From NCBI GenBank assembly GCA_021646465.1, contig SOET01000004.1:62001-126000 (forward strand): a stretch of DNA of 64,000 nucleotides, given 5' to 3'. This stretch comes from Candidatus Kuenenia hertensis. Lineage in GTDB: Bacteria > Planctomycetota > Brocadiia > Brocadiales > Brocadiaceae. The notes under the pieces were generated by a model. That model was not told the DNA's origin. It was given only the letters and a program-made list of their open reading frames with translations, and did no database searches. The position numbers and the translations under genes are program-made. This document shows, one piece after another, positions 24,423 to 30,866 of this stretch; the stretch's first letter is position 1; every line of letters starts with the position of its first letter.

Positions 24423-25377
24423 GGTTTTTTTAAGTTATTCGCATTCAGATAAGGAATTTGCAGTTAAACTCGCAGAAGACCTGCGTAAACAAGGGATTGA
24501 TATCTGGATAGATAAATGGGAAATACAACCAGGAGACTCTATAATACAAAAAATATTTTTACAAGGACTTGCCGACACTGATTTTTTCTTAATTCTTTTA
24601 TCCTCCGAGAGTATACGTTCGAAGTGGGTAGCCGAGGAATTAAACGCTGCAATAGTAAAAAAAATGGAAGGTATAACACGTATTATACCAGTAATCAAAG
24701 AACGTTGTGATGTTCCTTTGCCTCTTCGTACCCTTTTATGGGTAGATCTATCTTCAGATTATGATGAGGGCATTCGCACGCTTGTAAAAACAATGCATGG
24801 GGTATCAGAAAAACCGCCTCTTGGTAAAATTCCAGAGTACGTATCAGCTATAAAACAAAGTGTTGGTGGCCTTTCAAAAAATGCTTCAACAGTTGGCGCA
24901 TTATTACTAACGAGACCCGATGACCAAACGGGATTTGAGAGGAGTTACTCATCAAAAGAACTTCAATCACTTGTGCCTTTTCTTAAGCCGGATGAACTAA
25001 ATGACGTAGTAGATGAACTTGAAAGTTATGGACTTGTTAAGACACATAAGTTTTTAGGAACTGCCCCTTACAATTTTGGCCAAGTAACACCAACATATGC
25101 TCTTTTTTTACATTTTAAAAATGAGGGCATTGACTATGATCCGATGGAAGATGTTAAGGCTGTTGCTGCTGCAATAACAGCAAAAGGTCAACTTAATGGA
25201 GATGAGTTGCGTTCTATTGTCCAGTTACCACCAGTTAGGTTAAACCGTGCTGTTTCTTATCTTGAAGATTATGGATATGTCCAAGTTTATAAATACATTG
25301 GAACAGCCCCTTACAACTTTGGGCGGCTTAAAGCAACGCGACATACACGGCAATTTGTCCAAGAGCATGGTAAATAA
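24406..25377 (+). CDS. TIR-domain protein with tandem C-terminal winged-helix-like repeats
   Basis: The 323-residue protein begins with a bacterial TIR domain (residues 5-135): VFLSYSHSDKEFAVKLAEDL, then IDIWIDKWEIQPGDSI, and LLSSESIRSKWVAEEL, in which Glu78 occupies the position of the catalytic Glu of NAD-cleaving TIRs. Two similar helical modules follow (about 170-245 and 250-323), each ending GTAPYNFG (LGTAPYNFGQVTPT and IGTAPYNFGRLKATRH), which look like winged-helix repeats for ligand or nucleic-acid binding. Bacterial TIR proteins often act as NAD-depleting effectors in phage defence. Overlap with the membrane protein gene makes a two-gene unit. No known sensor partner, such as a Thoeris or CBASS gene, is adjacent. 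Confidence 0.8.
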   Translation: MNKDPKVFLSYSHSDKEFAVKLAEDLRKQGIDIWIDKWEIQPGDSIIQKIFLQGLADTDFFLILLSSESIRSKWVAEELNAAIVKKMEGITRIIPVIKERCDVPLPLRTLLWVDLSSDYDEGIRTLVKTMHGVSEKPPLGKIPEYVSAIKQSVGGLSKNASTVGALLLTRPDDQTGFERSYSSKELQSLVPFLKPDELNDVVDELESYGLVKTHKFLGTAPYNFGQVTPTYALFLHFKNEGIDYDPMEDVKAVAAAITAKGQLNGDELRSIVQLPPVRLNRAVSYLEDYGYVQVYKYIGTAPYNFGRLKATRHTRQFVQEHGK

Positions 25378-25709
25378 AAAGTGAGCACCAATTCGGATAA
25401 CCAAAACAAACGATTATCAATAAAAACTTTTTGGATATCGTTCGCAAATATGGAGGTATGGGTTCACACACTGATTATCTAATTTAGTCTATTGAGATAT
25501 TAAAGAAATAGACTTACGGACCTTGTATTGATATTGACCGGGGAAAAAATGGTTGCTATTTTCGCCCCCCCATCCCTTTCTCAAACTGTTGACAGCAAAA
25601 TCAGCTATATAAAAATGGAGGAATTTAAATTTTTATCTGCCTCTTTGTTGACTGAAAATAGATGTAATTACACAGCGGCAGGCAAATTCGTAAAAAGGAG
25701 ATTAAAACT
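25378..25709. other. Non-coding gap with a short frame after the TIR gene
   Basis: A frame beginning GTG at 25381 encodes about 33 residues (MSTNSDNQNKRLSIKTFWIS onward) and stops near 25484. It starts 3 bases after the TIR stop and could be the truncated head of another membrane gene. Nothing else recognisable is present up to the DUF4011 gene. Confidence 0.3.
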
Positions 25710-26348
25710 ATGACAAACGAGGTGTCCCAGCGATTAGAATCTGCCAGAAAAGAGTTGCTGGATTTTACAATGCGCAATCCACTGTTAAATCAGCGTAAAC
25801 GTGCCAAGCAGGTAAAGATTTCAGATGAACTTTCCAATGAGATATATCGTATATTAGTGACACAGGGGAAGGAAATGAGTTTTGAGGCATTGCCGGAATC
25901 AAAACTTGCGCAGGCAGTAGAATCTGAGGCAAACGATGAAATACAAGGTGAAAATGTCGATTTGGCAGACTTACTTGCACAGCCGGAAGAAAATCTTACA
26001 GAGGGCACACTGGCGTCTCGCCATACAGATAGAAAACTACAAACTATTCTCTCCTCTGAAAAACTGCAAACCAGACTACTCTCTATTCATAATGATGCCA
26101 GGACATACATAGAAGAACAGGGTGTAAATATTCTTTATTTGGCATTAGGTTTCCTCTATTGGTATGAATCAGATAGCGCCAAAGAGCCCAGGCATGCTCC
26201 CTTAATCCTTGTGCCTGTTGAATTGAAACGTATAAGCGCACAGGACAGGTTTTATCTTGTTTATTCAGGCGAAGAGATCGGGGATAACCTTTCCCTCATC
26301 GAAAAACTCAAAACAGAAGCAATATGGGGGTCACATCTTGACTATTGA
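25710..26348 (+). pseudogene. DUF4011 helicase N-terminus, truncated by a transposable element
   Basis: The 212-residue frame matches the DUF4011 domain that starts very large (over 1000 residue) superfamily-1 helicases: RKELLDFTMRNPLLNQRKRA, then VNILYLALGFLYWYESD, RHAPLILVPVEL and FYLVYSGEEIGDNLSL. These proteins, often with a Vsr or DUF3320 end, recur in defence islands. The element at 26327-27347 starts inside the codon series, so the last 7 residues come from the element and the helicase, nuclease and C-terminal domains are missing. No continuation was found beyond the element, so material was also lost. AAAAGGAG precedes the ATG. Even if expressed, this peptide would lack any ATPase. 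Confidence 0.8.
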
Positions 26349-27347
26349 CAATATTTGCAAGATATGTATAATACAAAACCATGGCAAGGCAGGCAAGAAT
26401 AGAATTTGAAGGGGCTTTTTACCATGTAATGAATCGAGGAAATCACAGAGAAAATATTTTTCTTGATACACATGATCGGGAAAAGTTTTATGAGATTGTT
26501 GGTAATATTGAAAGCCGATATGGCATTATTGTTTATGTTTTTGTATTAATGTCAAACCATTATCATATCTTATTAGAAACTCCCCATGCGAATTTATCAC
26601 GTGCAATTCAACGCCTCAATGGAGATTATGCCTTGTATTTCAGCCGCAGGCATAAACGGCCAGGACATCTGTTTCAAGGAAGATATAAGGCTATGTTGGT
26701 GGAAAAGGAAACGTATCTTTTAGAATTAAGCCGGTATATACATTTAAATCCATTCAGGGCGGGGCTCGCTCGAAATCCGGAGGAATACAAATGGAGCAGT
26801 TTACCGGCATACGCGACTGGAAAAGCACATTTCCCTTTTACCCTTCATTGGGAATGGATTGCATCAAGATTTGGTAAAAAAAAAGATAGTGCTACAGGGA
26901 AGTATTTAGAATTTATCCGGGAAGGGATACGGGACGGGAGCAACCCTGGGTTGAAAGCAGCGGGGAAGTGGATATTGGGAAGTGATGATTGGATAAAGAC
27001 AGTACTTAAGAGATGGGGCAATTTTTCATCAAGAGAGTTAAGCGGGGTAAAACCACTCAGGAAGCATATACTGGTTGAAACGTTAGAGGAACATGTTTGT
27101 AATGAATTTGAGATAAAAAGGGAAACGTTAGAAATGCCAATGTATAATAATGTTGCCAGACAGGCAATGATGTTTCTCGCGGTAAATCATGGTGGCATGA
27201 CGTTAAAAGAAGTCAGTCAAAGGTATGGAGCACGGAGTTATTATTCTGTGAGTAAAGCAGTTAGCCGTTTCCGTCAACGAGTTGCAAAAGATCATACATT
27301 ACATAAACGATTCAGGAAAATATTGTCCAATGTCCAGATGTGACCCC
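26327..27347 (+). mobile_element. RAYT-type Y1 transposase element with terminal inverted repeats
   Basis: The 1021-bp element is bounded by imperfect 30-bp inverted repeats at 26327-26356 and 27318-27347 (26 of 30 bases match). The outermost 12 bases, ggggtcacatct, are perfect. The single gene inside is the Y1 transposase at 26381. The right repeat overlaps the last codons of that gene. Insertion truncates a DUF4011 helicase. No clear target-site duplication is visible, which suits single-strand Y1 transposition. Confidence 0.8.
26381..27343 (+). CDS. REP-associated tyrosine (Y1/HUH) transposase
   Basis: The 320-residue protein matches the IS200-like Y1 family of RAYT type. The N-terminal motif MARQARIEFEGAFYHVMNRG is typical. 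The HUH metal site is NHYHILLE, and the catalytic Tyr lies in SRYIHLNPFRAG. GHLFQGRYKAMLV is a conserved family block. A C-terminal extension (about 225-315) resembles a DnaA-like helix-turn-helix (GGMTLKEVSQRYGARSYYSV). These enzymes cut single-stranded DNA at folded palindromes and are linked to the spread of REP elements. It is a candidate mover of the palindromic elements in this window. The frame is intact. No strong ribosome site is visible. Confidence 0.9.
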   Translation: MARQARIEFEGAFYHVMNRGNHRENIFLDTHDREKFYEIVGNIESRYGIIVYVFVLMSNHYHILLETPHANLSRAIQRLNGDYALYFSRRHKRPGHLFQGRYKAMLVEKETYLLELSRYIHLNPFRAGLARNPEEYKWSSLPAYATGKAHFPFTLHWEWIASRFGKKKDSATGKYLEFIREGIRDGSNPGLKAAGKWILGSDDWIKTVLKRWGNFSSRELSGVKPLRKHILVETLEEHVCNEFEIKRETLEMPMYNNVARQAMMFLAVNHGGMTLKEVSQRYGARSYYSVSKAVSRFRQRVAKDHTLHKRFRKILSNVQM

Positions 27348-27391
27348 TGTCTCCCTGTCTCCTGTCTGTTCTACATGCTTAATGAGCAGCG

Positions 27392-27494
27392 GGGGTCGCC
27401 TTTTACCATTGACATTTGATCCCATCCCTCTTGAGGAAGGACGAAGGGGTCGTTTACCATTGACAAATATGTCATTGATAAAGATTCGACCCCC
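27392..27494. repeat. Remnant ends of a second RAYT-like element
   Basis: Two near-copies of ggggtcgccttttaccattgaca (shortened in the second copy) start at 27392 and 27446. An inverted copy, tgtcattgataaagattcg followed by acccc, ends at 27494. The ends resemble but differ from those of the intact element just to the left. The second copy and the inverted copy enclose only about 49 bp, suggesting a solo pair of ends with the transposase lost. Confidence 0.45.
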
Positions 27495-27520
27495 ATCCCC
27501 CATCCCTCTCATTTATCGTA

Positions 27521-27823
27521 ATGCTAACACTGGAAGACAGATATCGCCATTATCACATTAGGTTCAAAAGACATGTTATCAGTTTTATTGTACAATACGA
27601 AACCAAATATAAAGGTACGTGGCTGCCTGTGGTGAGATATGATACCGAACATGGTTTTGCTCACCGTGATTTACTAGATAGAGAGGGTAATAAGAAAAAA
27701 ACACCGCTATTTGCCAAAGATTATAATGAGGTATTAACTTTTGCTGAATATGACATTAAATCGAATTGGAACTCATATAAACAAGCCTTCTTAGGAGGTA
27801 AAGGGTATGAAGGAAAAAACTGA
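27521..27823 (+). CDS. DUF7718-like small protein
   Basis: The 100-residue soluble protein contains a charged core: YRHYHIRFKRHVISFIVQYE, then WLPVVRYDTEHGFAHRDLLD. The His-rich RYDTEHGFAHRD motif suggests a conserved active or metal site and recalls uncharacterised DUF7718-type proteins; that assignment is from memory of the motif. Its last 17 bases overlap the next gene (DUF5647-like), whose AGGAGG site lies within it. The coupled pair is arranged like a toxin-antitoxin module, but neither activity is established. The start lies in repeat-derived sequence and may be slightly later. Confidence 0.5.
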   Translation: MLTLEDRYRHYHIRFKRHVISFIVQYETKYKGTWLPVVRYDTEHGFAHRDLLDREGNKKKTPLFAKDYNEVLTFAEYDIKSNWNSYKQAFLGGKGYEGKN

Positions 27824-28088
27824 TGATTTTTTTATGAGAAACACCGAATTAAGCACTGAGTTTAGTAAATATATTTTAGATCATCCTGAGATGGATAATC
27901 TTTTAACAGAGGAAAAAGTAATTGTATTTCTTCCGGAATTCGACCAGGAATTAAAAGAATTTAATCTCACTATGGCAAAAGAGATTGAAGCCGGAGGAGG
28001 AAAAGTTGTCTATGTAAAAGTAAAACAGTTATCACCAAAGATTCAATCGAGATTAGTTGGAGTAGAAATTGGAGTTAAACAAAGATGA
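27807..28088 (+). CDS. DUF5647-like small protein
   Basis: The 93-residue protein matches the DUF5647 pattern: FFMRNTELSTEFSKYILDHP, then an Ile/Val-rich VIVFLPEFDQELKEFNLTMA and GGKVVYVKVKQLSPKIQSRL. Members sit beside toxin-like genes in many bacteria and are small and acidic like antitoxins. Here the gene is coupled to the upstream gene by a 17-base overlap, with TAGGAGG giving a strong start. Which of the two would be toxin is not visible. Confidence 0.6.
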   Translation: MKEKTDDFFMRNTELSTEFSKYILDHPEMDNLLTEEKVIVFLPEFDQELKEFNLTMAKEIEAGGGKVVYVKVKQLSPKIQSRLVGVEIGVKQR

Positions 28089-28152
28089 TAAGGGGTTTTT
28101 ATATACGGCAACTCAGCGGATACATAATACTTAATTATTCGAGCAAACCGGG

Positions 28153-28374
28153 AGGCATCTTGGCATTAGCCGTTTTTTAGCACGGCTTGAAAATTTATTT
28201 GAGAAAATCTTCATAAGCGGAAACATGGCCCAAAGGTGAATTAAAAGAAACATATGAGTCTCTAAAATTAGGTATGGCGTCCACGGAATTGGTGCACTAT
28301 ACGAAAAATTTGTTGAACATCTTGAGCCGGGAGATTGGATATTTACTTTTAATTACGATACAATAAGGCCATAG
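28153..28374 (+). pseudogene. Fragment of a SIR2-like NADase gene
   Basis: In a frame with internal stops, the translation shows HLGISRFLARLENLFEKIF, then YGVHGIGALYEKFVEHLEPG and DWIFTFNYDTI. The last block resembles the SIR2-like pattern in which a His-x-x-L region precedes TFNYD. SIR2-like proteins deplete NAD in several phage-defence systems. Only two short blocks survive, so the rest of the 28089-28546 gap is decayed sequence without an open frame. The family call is tentative. Confidence 0.35.
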
Positions 28375-28546
28375 AGGACTATAGATCAACATATAACTTT
28401 GTCAATTGGAATAAAGCAGTTACATATTTTGATGGTTTCAACAATGAGTCACTGAGTTTGATATTTTTAGAAGATTGATTGTGACTCAACCGAATCTAAC
28501 GTAAATTTAAAGCAAAAACACTTGAATTTTTTAGGAGGTTACTTTC

Positions 28547-28786
28547 ATGAAGACTATTAATTTAAAAGCTCATTTTGATGGCGAAAAAATACTTTTAGAT
28601 GAACCATTTAACATTGAACCAAATGCAAAACTCATCGTAACCGTTTTACCAAAGCACCTTGATGAAGACCGGGAAGCATGGAGGGTAATTTCTCAAAAAG
28701 GCTTAGAGCATGCTTATGGAAAGAATGAGCCGGAATATTCTACGGATTTAATAAAAGAGGCAAATCCTGATTATGAAGGAAAGTGA
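28547..28786 (+). CDS. AF2212-like antitoxin of a MazF/PemK pair
   Basis: The 79-residue protein has the AF2212/DUF104-like antitoxin pattern: INLKAHFDGEKILLDEPFNI, then LIVTVLP, a REAWRVISQKGLEHAYG block and an EPEYSTDLIKEANP tail that would contact the toxin. AGGAGG lies 8 bases before the ATG. The last 14 bases overlap the PemK/MazF-like gene, giving the usual antitoxin-first order. The promoter is probably autoregulated by this protein (family knowledge). Confidence 0.8.
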   Translation: MKTINLKAHFDGEKILLDEPFNIEPNAKLIVTVLPKHLDEDREAWRVISQKGLEHAYGKNEPEYSTDLIKEANPDYEGK

Positions 28787-29114
28787 TGTAATTCTCGCTT
28801 CAATTCCACAGGCAGATGGGGGAAAGAAAAACAGACCTGCAATAATATTACGAGAATTGCCAATGCATGGTGATTTCCTTGTGTGTGGTGTAAGCACACA
28901 ACTTCAACATTATCTGAAAAATTTTGATGAGATAATATCCCCCCAAGATACGGATTTCAAATCCAGTGGGCTACTGTCTAAATCCGTAATAAGGCTTGGT
29001 TTTCTTGCTGTTTTGCCACGCACCAGCATTGTCGGTACCATTGGTTCTATTGAAAAAGATCGCCACCATCGTTTGTTGAAAAACTTAGCCGATTTTCTTT
29101 TAAAGAATTTCTGA
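28773..29114 (+). CDS. PemK/MazF family toxin
   Basis: The 113-residue protein matches the PemK/MazF endoribonuclease family: DVILASIPQADGGKKNRPAI begins the SH3-like barrel, followed by FLVCGVSTQLQHY, and SVIRLGFLAVLPRTSIVGTI, which matches the Arg/Thr-Ser active-site region. Such toxins cut mRNA at short motifs. It overlaps the antitoxin by 14 bases, so the pair is co-translated. The frame is complete, unlike the PIN toxins in this region, so this module is probably functional. Confidence 0.85.
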   Translation: MKESDVILASIPQADGGKKNRPAIILRELPMHGDFLVCGVSTQLQHYLKNFDEIISPQDTDFKSSGLLSKSVIRLGFLAVLPRTSIVGTIGSIEKDRHHRLLKNLADFLLKNF

Positions 29115-29164
29115 ACAAGCAGGGACAGCAACCGTTTATTTATAAAATGGACATACTACGAAAA

Positions 29165-29359
29165 GGGAGCATTCCCAAATTTTTGCAAATCCACCATTCT
29201 TGTTCCCAAGTTCCTGCTTGGGAACACTATTGTGAAGGAAGCTCATGCTTCTTGTTATGAGAAGCGAAGCTTCTGAAGCAATTACGTTCCAAAGCCGGAG
29301 CTTTGGAACGAGCCATGGTCTTCTTTTTTTGATTTTTGCAAAAATTTGGGAATGCTCCC
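29165..29359. mobile_element. 195-bp MITE-like element with perfect 25-bp inverted ends
   Basis: A 25-bp perfect inverted repeat (29165-29189 and 29335-29359, starting gggagcattcccaaat) bounds the element. Inside are further perfect palindromes: gttcccaag/cttgggaac, and cgttccaaagc/gctttggaacg with a 4-base loop. No frame is conserved. It sits in the 29115-29634 intergenic gap. The gcattccc end resembles agaatgctccca near 30180. It is probably one of many copies in the genome. Confidence 0.7.
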
Positions 29360-29634
29360 CTACGAAAATAGTAATATCCCAATTTTATTTAACTTTTATT
29401 AAAGGTTGCGATGTTTGTTATAAAAGTCTTTGATTACGAAAAAATCGGGGTCTCCCATTATTCAATATTCTATTATTCAGTAATTGAAATATGAAGGTGT
29501 CCCCGCAGATATGGACGGTCACAAGGCAAAGATAGATTTAAAGGAGGCCAGGCAAATATTGGCAGAACAAGAGAAGCTGAAAAATAATTAAAACACTAAA
29601 TAATTTGGCGAGGTTAATAAAAAATAGAGAAAAA

Positions 29635-29922
29635 ATGTTACAGTGTCCTTCATGCAAATTAAAAAGTCCTGATGATGCAGAATTTTGTGAATGCGGATAT
29701 CGCTTTCCGCAATCAGAAAATAGAAGATATTTATTGAATCCAGAGAATAAAGAAAAAAAATCAACTCGAACTATTTGGATTGTTGTTTTATTAGCAATAA
29801 TATCAATTTCCGTTGCAGGGTGGGTTATATTCTCGTATGTTTCAATAGAAAAAAAATACGGATCAATATTTAATCAGGGAAAGAATATAAAGTTAGAAGA
29901 ACATGGTAGGGTCACACAGTGA
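29635..29922 (+). CDS. Small zinc-ribbon membrane protein
   Basis: From the ATG at 29635 the protein has 95 residues: a Cys4 ribbon (CPSCKLKSPDDAEFCECGYRFP), a short charged linker and one hydrophobic segment (about residues 50-72, IWIVVLLAIISISVAGWVIF). An earlier TTG start at 29605 adds 10 residues and is less likely, since the paralogue at 23314 also starts just before its ribbon. The function is unknown. Confidence 0.55.
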   Translation: MLQCPSCKLKSPDDAEFCECGYRFPQSENRRYLLNPENKEKKSTRTIWIVVLLAIISISVAGWVIFSYVSIEKKYGSIFNQGKNIKLEEHGRVTQ

Positions 29923-30070
29923 TAGATTGTCAGAGAATTGCCTTTTCCGAAAATATCTCTCTCATAATCCCTTATAAATTAATATCCGAATTTTTGTAAT
30001 TTTACATTTTAGTACGGCAGTATTCCGGTTTTTTGGGGAAAAGCAATTAGCAGAATGATAGTTAGTAACC

Positions 30071-30151
30071 CAAGCTTCCCTGTCTGCATACAACACACAC
30101 ACAGGCAGGCAGTTTGAGTGTTCAATAGCACAAGCAAGATGCTTGTGATAC
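30071..30151. repeat. Dispersed palindromic repeat, copy B
   Basis: Counterpart of 19224-19288: caagcttccctgtctgc, an inserted cacacaca run, ggcaggcag, ttgagtgtt, cacaagca, gatgcttgt and gatac. It lies in the 29923-30232 gap, in which I see no other feature. Confidence 0.65.
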
Positions 30152-30232
30152 AATATTGTGAAAATGTACAAAAACCCGAGAATGCTCCCAATCACTTCTC
30201 AAATTTAAATATGCATAGGGAAGACGAGATAA

Positions 30233-30687
30233 ATGAAATTAAAAATTTATGCAGATACCTCTGTATTTAGCGGTTGCTTTGATAAAGAGTTTTGTGAATC
30301 GTCCATACAGTTAATTGATGAATTTAAAAATGGCGATAAAATCATCACTATATCCGACTTAACAGTAAAAGAAATAGAAAATGCGCCAGATAATGTGAAA
30401 GCTATATTTTTTTCTATTCCTTCAACTTTTGTTGAATATGTAACGCTTGATGAAGAATCAAAATATTTAGCAAAGAAATATATAGCTGAACAAGCAATAA
30501 GCGGTAAATATTTAGTTGATGCACAGCATATTGCTCTATCAACCGTGAATAGAGTGGATGTTTTAGTAAGCTGGAACTTCAGGCTATTGTAAATTTAAGA
30601 AGAATTCATCTCTATAATGCTACAAACTTAAAATATGGTTATTCTTTAATTGAAATCAGGTCTCCGAGGGAGGTTATAAATGAGTAA
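30233..30687 (+). pseudogene. PIN toxin with a single-base frameshift
   Basis: The first 119 residues form a nearly full PIN domain: YADTSVFSGCFDKEFCESSI, TVKEIENAPDNVKAIFFSI and DAQHIALSTVNRVDVLVSWN. The frame stops at 30590-30592 after WNFRLL. One missing base near 30583 accounts for this: the next frame continues IVNLRRIHLYNATNLKYGYS and LIEIRSPREVINE, the family's C-terminus. It is related to the broken toxin at 14987. The truncated product lacks about 30 residues and may or may not be active. The restored stop overlaps the antitoxin start at 30680. Confidence 0.75.
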
Positions 30688-30847
30688 CAATAAAAAAGAA
30701 AAAAATTTTGATGCCGTTAAAATGATGAGAGAAATAAGAGACACGTTATCTAAACAATACATTGAAAACCCGGAATTAGAAGAGAAAGACTTAGAACTCA
30801 TACGAAAAAAATACGGAATCCGAGAGAAAGAAAAGACAAAGTATTAA
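30680..30847 (+). CDS. Small antitoxin of a PIN toxin module
   Basis: The 55-residue protein has the motif FDAVKMMREIRDTLSKQY and an acidic middle. It is preceded by GAGGGAGG and overlaps the restored toxin frame by 8 bases. It parallels the intact antitoxin at 15441. Many related antitoxins share the MMRxIRD helix. The YfhO gene starts 19 bases after its stop but is probably transcribed separately. Confidence 0.65.
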   Translation: MSNNKKEKNFDAVKMMREIRDTLSKQYIENPELEEKDLELIRKKYGIREKEKTKY

Positions 30848-30866
30848 TATCACAAGTAATATCCCC

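Noticed and set aside
29511-29591. Short frame of 26 residues (MDGHKAKIDLKEARQILAEQ onward)
   Set aside because: It looks like a possible gene tail but has no supporting ribosome site or relatives visible, so it is too weak to list.
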